Assembly (NCBI GenBank): GCA_031292145.1 | Contig: JARLHR010000090.1 | Span: forward strand, 1 to 64,000 | From: Clostridium sp. | GTDB lineage: Bacteria > Bacillota > Clostridia > Clostridiales > Clostridiaceae | Length of the DNA stretch: 64,000 nucleotides | Direction: 5' to 3' | In this document: piece by piece, positions 17,899 through 27,539 of the stretch | Layout of the letters: each line of letters opens with the position of its first letter | Numbering within the stretch: the stretch's first letter is position 1 | Position numbers and translations under genes: made by a program | The notes under the pieces: generated by a model | What the model was told of the DNA's origin: nothing | Databases searched by the model: none | Seen by the model: only the letters and a program-made list of their open reading frames with translations

Positions 17899-17920
17899 AA
17901 AAGAAGGTGTGAGTTAAGTT

Positions 17921-18274
17921 ATGGAAAAATTTATTTTTGCATTTATAATAGGTGGTTTGATTTGTGTTATTGGGCAACTTATAATGGATACTTTAAAGAT
18001 TACCCCTGCACATACAACCTGTACGTTAGTTGTAATTGGAGCAATACTTGGAGGACTCGGCTTATATGATCCTTTGGTGAAGTTCGCAGGTGCAGGCGCA
18101 TTTATACCTATAAGCAGCTTTGGAAATACCCTTGTAACTGCTGCTCTAGCTGATGCTCAGGAAACAGGATTTATAGGCATTTTCACTGGTGTTTTAAAGA
18201 CTGTAAGTGCAGGAGTTTCCGCTGCAATAGTCTTTGGATTTATTTCTGCCATGGTATTTAAACCTAAAGGTTAA
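17921..18274 (+). CDS. spoVAE: Stage V sporulation protein AE (AEb type)
   Basis: 117 aa, three or four membrane helices, with GLYDPLVKFAGAGAFIPISS, the same loop type as SpoVAC. Site AAGAAGGTG precedes ATG 17921. Membrane subunit of the SpoVA channel. Confidence 0.92.
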   Translation: MEKFIFAFIIGGLICVIGQLIMDTLKITPAHTTCTLVVIGAILGGLGLYDPLVKFAGAGAFIPISSFGNTLVTAALADAQETGFIGIFTGVLKTVSAGVSAAIVFGFISAMVFKPKG

Positions 18275-18321
18275 TCATTCACTCTTCATTATTCATCCTT
18301 ACTTGAAAGGAGGTGAAAAAT

Positions 18322-18525
18322 ATGACTGTAGGAACTCAAATGCAAAAAGCAATTGCTGGAATACAAAGTGCTGCTGCTACAATGAAAACTTTCTCTTTAG
18401 AAACTGAAGATCAACAAGCTAAGAACGATTTTAAAATGATTGCAGAGCAACTTGATTCTTCATTAGAACTTTTAAAAGGAAGACAAAAATACATAGAGGA
18501 ACAAGAACCTCAATTTAAATCTTAA
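18322..18525 (+). CDS. DUF1657 small protein, second copy
   Basis: 67 aa from ATG 18322 (site AAAGGAGG). MTVGTQMQKAIAGIQSAAAT and EEQEPQFKS align with the protein at 15325 and with the tail of the 2Duf protein (SLETED motif shared). Last gene of the spoVA-type operon. Confidence 0.88.
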   Translation: MTVGTQMQKAIAGIQSAAATMKTFSLETEDQQAKNDFKMIAEQLDSSLELLKGRQKYIEEQEPQFKS

Positions 18526-18577
18526 TAAAAATGTATCCATCTACATGAAGTTTAAAAAGAAGAGGTTACATAACTGA

Positions 18578-18616
18578 AAAAGATGATTTCTGTACTTTTC
18601 AGAAATCATCTTTTTT
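18578..18616 (+). terminator. Terminator of the spoVA-type operon
   Basis: Perfect 15-bp stem AAAAGATGATTTCTG / CAGAAATCATCTTTT with a 7-nt loop and T6 on the plus strand. Confidence 0.9.
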
Positions 18617-18643
18617 AATGAATTATTCTTTTGAATTCGTATT

Positions 18644-18804
18644 AGGCACATGAAAATAAATAACAAGTCCAAAGTTGCCATGATTATTTTTCATCAGGCA
18701 AGGAGGCAAATTGCCCTCATAGCGGGCCTATCAGGTCAATTTGGCGACGAAGGATGATGGGAAATAAGCTGGCAAATGGACTTGTTATTTTTTTGAATGT
18801 GCCT
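18644..18804 (+). repeat. Family-A structured repeat, copy 2
   Basis: 161 bp, ends AGGCACAT...ATGTGCCT, then AATAACAAGTCC / GGACTTGTTATTTTTTTGA. Core CATCAGGCAAGGAGG, CATAGCGGGCCTATCAGG. The last base is shared with the stop codon of the ABC gene at 18804. Confidence 0.88.
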
Positions 18805-20588
18805 TAACCTTTAACTATCAAATTTTTATAATATCCATTCATATTCATAAGTGCATCATGATTCCCCACCTCTAAAACTTTACCATTTTTTAAAACAATT
18901 ATTATATCCGCATTTCTAATAGTTGAAAGTCTATGAGCAATTATAAGTGTAGTTCTTTCCTTTGCAATATTATCTATAGCTTTTTGAATTAATATTTCTG
19001 TTTGCGTATCAATATTTGCAGTAGCTTCATCCAGTACAAATATTGATGGGTTATGGGCAATTGCCCTCGCAAAGGATAGTAGCTGCCTTTCTCCGGCTGA
19101 GAAGCTACTTCCCCTTTCCATAACAGGTTCGTTAATTCCTTTTTCAAAGCTATCTGTAACTTCTTTGGCATGGGAAATTTCTAAAGCCTTCTCTATTTTA
19201 AGTTTTTCAATGGTGTCATTTAATGTAATATTTTTTTCAATTGTTCCTGAAAATAAAAATACGTCTTGAAGTACTACTGATATATTTTTTCTAAGATCTC
19301 TTTTTTTTATATTATTAATATTTATACCATCAATTAAAATTTCACCCTTTTGCACTTTATAAAATCCACTAACAAGACTTATTATTGTGGTCTTTCCTGC
19401 ACCTGTCTCTCCAACAAAAGCGGCTGTTTGTCCTTTAGATATCTTGAAACTTACATCTCTTAGAATCCACTCCTTATCATTATAAGAAAACCATACATTT
19501 TTAAACTCTATATTTCCTTCAAAGCGATCAATATTAATTCCCGAATCTAAATCTTCTAGATTTTCTTCTTCGTCAAGTAATTCAAATATCCTGTCAGCAG
19601 ATACTAGTGCTGATTGAATCGTAGTATAATTATCTGCCATATCGGAAATTGGAGTGAAAAATTGTTTTATATAAGTTGTGAATGCATATAATACACCTAT
19701 GCTTAAAGTTTGATTGGAAATTTTGCTCATACCATACCATATTAAAATAGCTACAGCTAAACTTTGAAATACATCTGCTGCTGGTTTTAAAAAGCTATTC
19801 ATCCATACTTGAAATAATGTAGCCTTAAAATATTCATTATTTAGCTCCTCAAATGCATCCTTTTTTTCCTTTTCTCCATGAAATATCTGTATAATTTTCA
19901 TTCCTGATATATTTTCAGCCATGAAACCATTTATTTTTCCAATTAAGCTCTTCATTCTTACAAAATTTCTTTTTATTCTTGTCTTTAAAACAAATACTAT
20001 CCCAAACATTAATGGAACTACACAAAAAGAAATCAAGGCAAGCTCAGCATTAATTATCACCATTGCATATATTATCCCAAATATCAAAAATACATCTTGA
20101 AAAAGGCTGATTAAAACATCTGTATACATTTCACTTAACGCTTCTACATCATTAGTAGCCTTTGTTATTAAGCTTCCAGATGAAGTTTTATCTAACACTC
20201 CAATCGGTAGTAATTGAATAGTTCTAAATACTTTCCCTCTTAACGTCTTCATTATATCTTGTCCCACTTTATTTATTAATGTCACTTGGACAATAGAAAA
20301 GAACCCGCCTACAACTACTACTGCAAAATATAATAATCCCATGGTTGTTATTGAATATAATCCCTTTTGCTTAACATGTTTTGTTAGAAAATCATCAATT
20401 ACTAATTTTAAAATATATGGCTTCATCAATTGAACTCCAATTACTAAAATTACACATATACATGCTAAAGTAACCTTTTTTTTATAAGGCAGCATTAATT
20501 TTAACAATCTTCTTAAACTTTGAGTCTTAGGAGGCTTCATTTCCGAAATTATCGTCTTCTTCTTTGAATTGAGATTTGTAAATATCAT
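18804..20588 (-). CDS. ABC exporter half-transporter, consensus ATPase site partner
   Basis: 594 aa from ATG 20588 (site GGGGGC); ATG 20543 is an alternative. Six membrane helices (about 40-320) plus an ATPase: Walker A GETGAGKTT, atypical signature FSAGERQ, Walker B IFVLDEATANID with the catalytic Glu, AHRLSTI. It overlaps the upstream half-transporter by about 60 nt and should form a heterodimer with it (MdlAB/BmrCD/TM287-288 type multidrug or lipid exporter). Substrate unknown. Confidence 0.9.
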   Translation of the reverse strand: MIFTNLNSKKKTIISEMKPPKTQSLRRLLKLMLPYKKKVTLACICVILVIGVQLMKPYILKLVIDDFLTKHVKQKGLYSITTMGLLYFAVVVVGGFFSIVQVTLINKVGQDIMKTLRGKVFRTIQLLPIGVLDKTSSGSLITKATNDVEALSEMYTDVLISLFQDVFLIFGIIYAMVIINAELALISFCVVPLMFGIVFVLKTRIKRNFVRMKSLIGKINGFMAENISGMKIIQIFHGEKEKKDAFEELNNEYFKATLFQVWMNSFLKPAADVFQSLAVAILIWYGMSKISNQTLSIGVLYAFTTYIKQFFTPISDMADNYTTIQSALVSADRIFELLDEEENLEDLDSGINIDRFEGNIEFKNVWFSYNDKEWILRDVSFKISKGQTAAFVGETGAGKTTIISLVSGFYKVQKGEILIDGININNIKKRDLRKNISVVLQDVFLFSGTIEKNITLNDTIEKLKIEKALEISHAKEVTDSFEKGINEPVMERGSSFSAGERQLLSFARAIAHNPSIFVLDEATANIDTQTEILIQKAIDNIAKERTTLIIAHRLSTIRNADIIIVLKNGKVLEVGNHDALMNMNGYYKNLIVKG

Positions 20589-22281
20589 AATATTGCCCCC
20601 TTTTTTCAATCAATTCTAAATGTGTACCTCTCTCAAATATCTTTCCATTATCAAGAACTATAATTTCATCAGCATCCATAACTTGTGATATTCTGTGCGC
20701 TATTATTATTGAAGTTTTGTTTTCTCTAGCTTTACGTAAATTTTCAAGAATTTTTGTTTCTGTAATAGTATCTACTGCTGAAAGAGCATCATCCAATAAA
20801 AGTATCTCAGGATTTTTAATTAAAGCCCTTGCAATAGAAATCCTCTGTTTTTGTCCCCCAGATATATTAATTCCTCTTTCCCCTATAACTGTCTCAAAAC
20901 TATTGGGGAAATTCATGATACTTTCAAATATACAGCTATTTTTTGCTGCATCTACAACTTCTTCATGTTTATATATCTGTTTGAAAAATTTTATATTATC
21001 TGATATTGAAGCTTTAAATAAAAAATTATCTTGTGGAACAAAACCAAAATCCTCTCTGAGCGTCTTTAATGAATAATCATTTATATCTATTCCATTAAAA
21101 AATATAGTTTCCCTTGGAACATTATACATTCTTAATAATAAATTTACTAAGGTACTTTTACCTGAACCTGTCTTCCCTATAATTCCTAAGGTATGTCCTT
21201 TAGGAATTATTAAATTTATATTATTTAATACTGGTTCTTTTGAACCCGGATATGAAAAAGATAGATTTCTTATTTCTATATCACCCTCAGGAGAGGATTT
21301 TATAGAATTCAAAGGCTCTTTTATGTGTGATTCAGTGCTAAATATCTCGTTTAACCTATTTAAGGAAGCCATGCCCCTTTGAAATATTGTAATAACACGC
21401 CCTATTGAAATTATAGGAGCCATTATCATTGTAAGATATCCATTAAAAGCAATAAAATCCCCCAATGAAATCTCACTTTTTAAAACCATGCTCCCTCCAA
21501 GAATAAGATTCAATACAAAGCTTATTGTAAAACATATCTCAATTAATGGCGATAAATAAGACGATATCCGCACCATATCTAAGTTTGATTTTGCCATCGC
21601 TTCATTTAGTTCTTCAAAATTTTTAACTTCATCATCTTCTTGGACATACGCCTTAATTACCCTAATTCCATTTATATTTTCCTGTACCCTATCTGAAATT
21701 AATCCAAAGTTTTCTTGAACCTTGTTAAAACGCTTACGAACAATTTTCCCAATCTTAAACATTATAAATATAATAAATGGTATAGGTATTAATGATAAAA
21801 GAGTAACACTCCAATTTATAGCTTTTGACATTGAATAAATTGATATAACACATAATACAATTCCATTTATAGACATTGCTGTTGCAGGCCCAAAAGTCAT
21901 TCTTACTGCATTTATATCATTTATAGCATAAGCGATTAAATCGCCTGTTTTTCTTGTTATATAAAATTCATGAGATAACTCTTGAAAATGACTAAAAAGT
22001 TCTTCTCTTAGCTTACATTCTAGGCTTCGTGCATTTCCAATTATAAGATTTCTCCATATATAACAACTTGCAAATGTGCCAAAAGCAATAAGAAGCATGA
22101 AACCAATATTTACATATACAGATTTTACATCAAAATTATTTGCCTTCAAAATATCAATTGTACTTCCAAGTATCTTAGGGAAAATGGTTTGAATATATGA
22201 TGCAAGCAGCATAAATATTATTCCAACCAAATATGAAACTTTATGTTGTTTTATAAAATTAATTAATATCTTTTTACCCAT
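20527..22281 (-). CDS. ABC exporter half-transporter with degenerate Walker B
   Basis: 584 aa from ATG 22281 (site GGAGGTG). Six membrane helices, Walker A GKTGSGKST, canonical signature ISGGQKQR, but Walker B reads ILLLDDALSAVD: Asp replaces the catalytic Glu. One degenerate and one consensus site is typical of heterodimeric exporters, supporting pairing with the 18804-20588 product. Lies 70 nt after a LacI-type regulator and probably shares its transcript. Confidence 0.9.
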   Translation of the reverse strand: MGKKILINFIKQHKVSYLVGIIFMLLASYIQTIFPKILGSTIDILKANNFDVKSVYVNIGFMLLIAFGTFASCYIWRNLIIGNARSLECKLREELFSHFQELSHEFYITRKTGDLIAYAINDINAVRMTFGPATAMSINGIVLCVISIYSMSKAINWSVTLLSLIPIPFIIFIMFKIGKIVRKRFNKVQENFGLISDRVQENINGIRVIKAYVQEDDEVKNFEELNEAMAKSNLDMVRISSYLSPLIEICFTISFVLNLILGGSMVLKSEISLGDFIAFNGYLTMIMAPIISIGRVITIFQRGMASLNRLNEIFSTESHIKEPLNSIKSSPEGDIEIRNLSFSYPGSKEPVLNNINLIIPKGHTLGIIGKTGSGKSTLVNLLLRMYNVPRETIFFNGIDINDYSLKTLREDFGFVPQDNFLFKASISDNIKFFKQIYKHEEVVDAAKNSCIFESIMNFPNSFETVIGERGINISGGQKQRISIARALIKNPEILLLDDALSAVDTITETKILENLRKARENKTSIIIAHRISQVMDADEIIVLDNGKIFERGTHLELIEKRGQYYDIYKSQFKEEDDNFGNEAS

Positions 22282-22351
22282 ATAGCACCTCCAATTTGAA
22301 GTTATAACTAAAAGTGAGTCTGATTTCCTTTCTTCAAAAAACACCATGCTT

Positions 22352-23344
22352 TCACTTCATATATCTTTTAACTGAATCTCTTTCAACTAGAACACTGTTT
22401 ATTGTAATATTCTCATAAGGTTTATGAGGATTGCCAATTCCTTTTAAAAGAAGGGAAACTGCAACCTCACATGCATAATCAATATTTAATTCTAAAGTTG
22501 TTAGGGCTGGTATGGATAAGGACGACATTTCTGTATTTCCACTACCAATAACAGATATATCATTCGGTACTTTTATGCCATTTTCATATAAGAACTTTAT
22601 AAGTTTTATAGCTGTATAATCCCATTGACATATCATAGCTGTTGGCGAATCCTTACTATTTATTAAGCTAAGAATCTTTTCTTCAAAATTTTCCTCATAT
22701 ATAAAAAATTCCTCTCTTACTTCTAGCTCATAATCTTCTAAAGCTGAAGTTATACCAATCACTTTTTCTTTATTTTTATATACGCTGCTATTTCCTAAAA
22801 ATCCGATTTGTGTATGACCATTTTTAATCAAGTGCTCACATTGCTTATATCCACCATTATTAAAATTATACCAAACACTATCACAATCAAACGAAGGAGA
22901 ATAGCCAGTATAAAAAACTTGATTCTTGATTTTATTGGAAATAAAATTTACATATTCATTTTTAAATCTACCTATAAATATAATCCCATCAAAATGAATT
23001 CCTTTTTGAATTTTATATGGCAAATAAAGTTCATCTTGATGATCCTTATCTACGAATTCCAAATCATACTCACACCCCGATTTTTGAATTGCTCTTTCAA
23101 TTCCTTGAACCATATGACTATAATTACTCGTATCTTGTACAAATGGTTTTTGATGAAGCACTAAAATTTTTATATCATGATTACTTTTAACTTTGAAATA
23201 CCCCATTTCTTTTGCTTTACATATAATTTTATTTCTTAGTTCATCACTCACTCCAGCTTGGCCTGAAAGTGCTCTGCTTACAGAAATTGTTGAGACTTCA
23301 AGAACTTTAGCTATATCTGAAATTTTAACTTTATCACTTTTCAT
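22352..23344 (-). CDS. LacI-family transcriptional regulator
   Basis: 330 aa from ATG 23344 (site TAGGAGGTG). N-terminal HTH: KISDIAKVLEVSTISVSRALSG (quoted part VSTISVSRALSG). A periplasmic-binding-like sensor domain follows (about 60-325) with IPNDISVIGSGN-like elements. First gene of an apparent operon with the two ABC half-exporters, an unusual partner set for a LacI regulator. Likely autoregulated through the palindrome at 23404-23442. Effector probably a sugar or nucleoside; not identifiable. Confidence 0.88.
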   Translation of the reverse strand: MKSDKVKISDIAKVLEVSTISVSRALSGQAGVSDELRNKIICKAKEMGYFKVKSNHDIKILVLHQKPFVQDTSNYSHMVQGIERAIQKSGCEYDLEFVDKDHQDELYLPYKIQKGIHFDGIIFIGRFKNEYVNFISNKIKNQVFYTGYSPSFDCDSVWYNFNNGGYKQCEHLIKNGHTQIGFLGNSSVYKNKEKVIGITSALEDYELEVREEFFIYEENFEEKILSLINSKDSPTAMICQWDYTAIKLIKFLYENGIKVPNDISVIGSGNTEMSSLSIPALTTLELNIDYACEVAVSLLLKGIGNPHKPYENITINSVLVERDSVKRYMK

Positions 23345-23403
23345 AAGATACACCTCCTAAATTTATTTATCTTATCAGTTCATTATTACGTTAATAAATT
23401 AGC

Positions 23404-23442
23404 AATATTACGTTATATTTTCAAAATATATAACGCAATATT
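23404..23442. promoter_or_regulatory. Palindrome upstream of the lacI-type gene (operator candidate)
   Basis: AATATTACGTTATATTTT and AAAATATATAACGCAATATT form an imperfect inverted repeat about 60 nt upstream of the regulator start. A likely operator or promoter-overlapping site. Confidence 0.5.
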
Positions 23443-23528
23443 ATAATTATACTAAAGTTATGAATTATAGTAAACATATTGAATAAACTCTGTGTAAACT
23501 TCTAACCTACCTAAAACATAATCAAAAA

Positions 23529-23585
23529 AAGCATTTCGTTAATGTACAATCTGCCTTAAAGCAGTTTTATATCAACGAAATGCTT
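23529..23585 (-). terminator. Terminator of the efflux/MarR operon
   Basis: Outer stem AAGCATTTCGTT / AACGAAATGCTT with an inner CTGC/GCAG hairpin. T7 follows on the minus strand. Confidence 0.8.
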
Positions 23586-23631
23586 ATTTATAATTCATAG
23601 GTACAATCAAAGAATGCTAGTTCATTGTACC

Positions 23632-24114
23632 TTATTCATTTTCATTTAATAATATACTAAATTGTCTTAATCCATGAATCATCTTTTCTACATCTTCTGG
23701 CTCAGTATTCTTTATAGACTCAGATATGAAATCACCCATAAATTCTTTTTTCATTTTACATATATCATTATCTTTTTTAAATTCTTCAGAAATTGATAAC
23801 TTTACAATTCTACGATTATCTTTTGGAATTTCTCTTGTTACAACACCTTGTTTTTCTAAACGGTCAACTATACCTGAAACTGTACTTTTAGTTAAACCCA
23901 TATGCTCGCTTAAAGCATGGAGAGTTATTGACGGCATTACATGTAAATGAAATATAACGCCTAACTGCTGAGCCGTAAATCCATATTTCTTTGCGCTTTT
24001 CTCAAATTTAGAACTAAGAGCTTTTTTAATACTTCTAAATATTTCAATTATCTCATCTGCTTGTTTTTGAACTAATTCATCATTTGTATTAGGTAAATTT
24101 TTTTGAAAACTCAC
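23632..24114 (-). CDS. MarR-family regulator
   Basis: 160 aa from GTG 24114; a GTG 9 nt earlier overlaps the site AGGAAGG. Winged helix with LSEHMGLTKSTVSGIVDRLE and the wing DNRRIVKLSIS. Last gene of the efflux operon, 32 nt after the MFS gene; expected to repress that operon until a drug-like ligand binds. Confidence 0.9.
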   Translation of the reverse strand: MSFQKNLPNTNDELVQKQADEIIEIFRSIKKALSSKFEKSAKKYGFTAQQLGVIFHLHVMPSITLHALSEHMGLTKSTVSGIVDRLEKQGVVTREIPKDNRRIVKLSISEEFKKDNDICKMKKEFMGDFISESIKNTEPEDVEKMIHGLRQFSILLNENE

Positions 24115-24146
24115 TATATTCACCTTCCTAATTTAAGTTTCCGATT

Positions 24147-25670
24147 TTATCTTTTAGTTCTCATGAATAAAGTTAAAATCAAAGCTGCTGCTACTGCTAC
24201 TACTGTTACTGTAACAGCATATGCCATACCATCTACAGCTGCCTGCCCTTGTATTATTTGCGTCAAATTAGATACAGCAGTGACTTTAGCCAAACTTTGC
24301 GACATACCTGAATGCATATATAATTTTGTTAGTGTACTTATCATATCATTTGATGCCTTATTATAAACATTAATTTGTTCTGCTAATTTAGCATAATTGT
24401 AATCGCTTCTTCCTTGCATAAGTGTAGACATTATAGTTACACTAAGTGCACCTGCAACCTGTCTTACAGTATTATTAAGAGCTGATGCCCTTGAAACTAA
24501 TTCTTTTTTTACAGCATTCATTCCAGCAGTACTAATCGGCATCATAGCAAGCCCTAACCCAACCCCTCTGATGCTGGTAATTAATATTATATACTCTTTA
24601 CTTGAATTCATGTTTATAGCATTTGCAAGTTCATAAGAAGTAATACCTAATATTATAAGTCCAGGTATTACAAGTGGTTTTGGACCAAATTTATCAAACA
24701 AACTACCACTTACAGGCATGAGAACTCCCATTACCAAAGCAGAAGGTAACATAATAAGACCAGCCTCCATAGGCGTATAACCTCTTATGTTTTGTAAAAA
24801 CATCGGCAATATGTATGATGATCCCATAAGTGCCAACGTTAAAACGCTAGTTATCATTAAACTTATACTAAAATCAAACAGCTTAAGAACGCGTAAATCT
24901 AATAAAGGATTTGGATGTGTAAGCTCATTTACTATAAATAATATAAGACTTAGAATACCAAGAGTCATTAGTATTGGATTCTCTAACTTGGTCCAATCAA
25001 TTGTAGAACCTTCCCCAAGTACATATAATACACTTACTAATCCAATTGTGACAGATAAGAATCCTATTATATCAAAGCCTTTAAGCGGCTTTCTTTCCGA
25101 ATCTTTTAATAAAATTCCTCCCAATATTACTCCTACTACGCCTATAGGAACATTAACATTAAAAATCATTCTCCAATCCAGCTTTTCAATAATAAATCCA
25201 CCAAGTGTTGGTCCTATAGCAGGTGCAGCCATCGCTGCTATTCCCCAGAATCCAAGAGCAAGACCTATCTTTTCTCTAGGAAATAAACTATATATTATCG
25301 ACATTCCTACTGGCATTATCATACCACCACCAATTGCTTGAAGTACACGGAATCCTATCATAGTTCCCCCACTCCAAGCAAATCCGCATAATAATGATCC
25401 CAACGAAAACATCCCTAAAGCAAACATATATATTTTTTTAGCTCCAAAAGTATCCTGAAGATACCCTGTTAATGGTATAATAGCTCCCAATGTTAATGAG
25501 TAAGCTGTTATTATCCATTTAGCATCATCTACTGGCATACCAAAAACAGCCATCATCTTAGGAAGAGCAATATTAACTATACTACTATCAAGTATAGACA
25601 TAAAGGTTCCTATTACAACTACCCCTAGTCCTAACCAACTATTTAACAACCCATGTTTATTCTCTTCCAT
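24147..25670 (-). CDS. DHA2-family (EmrB/QacA-like) drug efflux MFS transporter
   Basis: 507 aa, about 14 membrane helices. Motifs: LDSSIVNIALPKM (motif D1), GFRVLQAIGGGMIMPVG (motif C/B region) and GYLQDTFGAKKIY (motif A). Proton-driven export with the membrane-fusion partners upstream. Site GAGGTGAT before ATG 25670. Confidence 0.93.
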   Translation of the reverse strand: MEENKHGLLNSWLGLGVVVIGTFMSILDSSIVNIALPKMMAVFGMPVDDAKWIITAYSLTLGAIIPLTGYLQDTFGAKKIYMFALGMFSLGSLLCGFAWSGGTMIGFRVLQAIGGGMIMPVGMSIIYSLFPREKIGLALGFWGIAAMAAPAIGPTLGGFIIEKLDWRMIFNVNVPIGVVGVILGGILLKDSERKPLKGFDIIGFLSVTIGLVSVLYVLGEGSTIDWTKLENPILMTLGILSLILFIVNELTHPNPLLDLRVLKLFDFSISLMITSVLTLALMGSSYILPMFLQNIRGYTPMEAGLIMLPSALVMGVLMPVSGSLFDKFGPKPLVIPGLIILGITSYELANAINMNSSKEYIILITSIRGVGLGLAMMPISTAGMNAVKKELVSRASALNNTVRQVAGALSVTIMSTLMQGRSDYNYAKLAEQINVYNKASNDMISTLTKLYMHSGMSQSLAKVTAVSNLTQIIQGQAAVDGMAYAVTVTVVAVAAALILTLFMRTKR

Positions 25671-25684
25671 AATATATCACCTCA

Positions 25685-26338
25685 TTATTTAACATGAATC
25701 TTAATAACTGCATTAGTTCCTGGAAGTATTTTAGTATCAAATTTATCTAGCTCAATCTTTACTGGTATTCTTTGAACTACTTTTGTAAATGTACCACTTG
25801 TAGATGATGGTAAAAGTGATAAAGCTGAATTTGCAGCTTCTCCTATAGATTTAACTTTTCCAGTAAATTTTTGTGAATCATATTCATCTATAGTAATCTC
25901 AACTGGTTGTCCAATTTTTACTTTTCCTAGTTTCGTTTCTTCGATATTTGCAGTTACATATAACTTACTAGGATCTATTAAAGTAATAAAACTTTGACCT
26001 GCTGCTAAAAGTTCTCCAACTGTTCCTTGCTTTTTTACAACTACACCGTCAACAGGTGACCTCATCAAGGCTTGTTCAACACTTGTATCTGGGAGTCCAT
26101 TCATATCTTGACGCCCTAATATTTCATTTTTGGTAACTGTATCTCCCTCATCCACATTAAGTTCTAATAATTTACCTGAAATTTGAGGCGTTACACTAAC
26201 TAAATCCGCACTAACTGTTGCATCGTCAGTTGAAACATAATATGTATTTTCATACCAATAATAAGATACTATACCACCTAATGCTACCACAATTGTTATT
26301 AAAATTCCAATAATTAATAATTTACGTTTTTCCTTCAT
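25685..26338 (-). CDS. EmrA/HlyD-like membrane-fusion protein, short form
   Basis: 217 aa. One N-terminal membrane helix (about 7-26), then a biotinyl-lipoyl-like domain (STDDATVSADLVSVTPQISG) and a beta-barrel domain. The coiled-coil hairpin is nearly absent (a loop at DMNGLPDTSVEQAL), as in Gram-positive EmrA-like proteins. Lies 15 nt before the MFS gene. Confidence 0.88.
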   Translation of the reverse strand: MKEKRKLLIIGILITIVVALGGIVSYYWYENTYYVSTDDATVSADLVSVTPQISGKLLELNVDEGDTVTKNEILGRQDMNGLPDTSVEQALMRSPVDGVVVKKQGTVGELLAAGQSFITLIDPSKLYVTANIEETKLGKVKIGQPVEITIDEYDSQKFTGKVKSIGEAANSALSLLPSSTSGTFTKVVQRIPVKIELDKFDTKILPGTNAVIKIHVK

Positions 26339-26357
26339 TTCAAAATCACCTCTTCTC

Positions 26358-27347
26358 TTATTCTTTTAGTCCAACTTCTGCCAACATTCCTGGTTTTAAC
26401 TGGGACTTTGGATCAGATAAAGTTACTTTAACTAAAACATTTCTACTTTGAGAATTTAACTTAGTATTTATCACTGATATTTTTCCATCAAATTCTGTAT
26501 TATCTACTTCAGCTACTTTAACAACCACATCTTGTCCCTCCTGAAGTTGACCTACAACATCTAATGGTGCATAAGCATTTACACATAAAGCATCCGCATT
26601 AGATATTGAAGCCAGAGTTACACCTGGAGAAGCCATTTCACCAACATTAATACTTTTAGCATTTACCACACCTGAAATTGGCGATGTAATTACTCCATTA
26701 CTTAATGCTGTTTGTGCAGTTTTTAAAGCTGCCTGTGCTTGTTCAACTTGAGCCTTATAAACATCTATGCTTGTTTCTGTTGCACCCTCTTTAAGCATAT
26801 TCAACTGTTCTTCTGCAGATTTTTTCTGCGCTTCTGCTGCTACAAGCTGCTGCTGTGCAGCTTCTAATTGTTGCTGAGTATTTGCACCTGCTTCAACTAA
26901 AGCTTTTGTACGTTCATAATTTTTATTTGCAACGTCATAACTTTCATTTGCACTATCCAATGCTGCTTGTGCCTGATCAATTTGTTCAGGACGTGTACTG
27001 TTCATAGCATTAGTTAAAGTGGCATTTGCAGTATTTACTGCTGCTTGAGCTTGATCTACTTGTGCCTGTAAATCTTGTGTGTCCAATTTAATAACGGCAT
27101 CTCCTGCATTTACCTTTGCACCAATATCAACTAAAACTTCTGAAACTCTAGCTGAGATTTTTGAAGCTATATTTACTTGATCATCTGAATCAATTTTTCC
27201 TGCCATAATATATTTATTTTTAGTTTGGCCCGTAGTATTTTCAGTGGTTTTAGAAACATTATTTAAATTTGAACTATTAGTTGAACTACAACCACTTATA
27301 CTTAACATTGCTACTATCACTAAGCCAACTAACATAGTCTTTTTCAT
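26358..27347 (-). CDS. HlyD-family membrane-fusion lipoprotein
   Basis: 329 aa from ATG 27347 (site AAGGGGG). Signal peptide with lipobox LSISGC (Cys about 20). Lipoyl-like halves flank a long coiled coil (about 90-190; repeated AQAAL/QAQAA helices), then a barrel with NVGEMASPGVTLASI. It joins a second fusion protein and an MFS pump. Two fusion proteins for one pump is uncommon. First gene of the operon. Confidence 0.9.
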   Translation of the reverse strand: MKKTMLVGLVIVAMLSISGCSSTNSSNLNNVSKTTENTTGQTKNKYIMAGKIDSDDQVNIASKISARVSEVLVDIGAKVNAGDAVIKLDTQDLQAQVDQAQAAVNTANATLTNAMNSTRPEQIDQAQAALDSANESYDVANKNYERTKALVEAGANTQQQLEAAQQQLVAAEAQKKSAEEQLNMLKEGATETSIDVYKAQVEQAQAALKTAQTALSNGVITSPISGVVNAKSINVGEMASPGVTLASISNADALCVNAYAPLDVVGQLQEGQDVVVKVAEVDNTEFDGKISVINTKLNSQSRNVLVKVTLSDPKSQLKPGMLAEVGLKE

Positions 27348-27363
27348 ATTAATCCCCCTTATG

Positions 27364-27389
27364 CGAATAATTTTCACACTTATTGTTCG
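27364..27389. promoter_or_regulatory. Candidate MarR operator
   Basis: CGAATAAT-N10-ATTGTTCG, 7 of 8 positions complementary, between the -10 box and the lipoprotein start. Position fits a repressor site. Confidence 0.5.
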
Positions 27390-27405
27390 TATACTGACAT
27401 TTATC

Positions 27406-27434
27406 ATTATATACCTAATAATTTAAATCTTCAA
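27406..27434 (-). promoter_or_regulatory. Promoter of the efflux operon
   Basis: On the minus strand: -35 TTGAAG, 17-nt spacer, -10 TATAAT, about 60 nt upstream of the lipoprotein start. Confidence 0.7.
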
Positions 27435-27539
27435 GAAAAATATTCTATAAAATCTGCTAAAATTTATTACCTTACTAAAAGGTAGAGTTTTAATGCTTAA
27501 TATATATTAGATAATCTAAAAATTTAACGGAACATAAAA

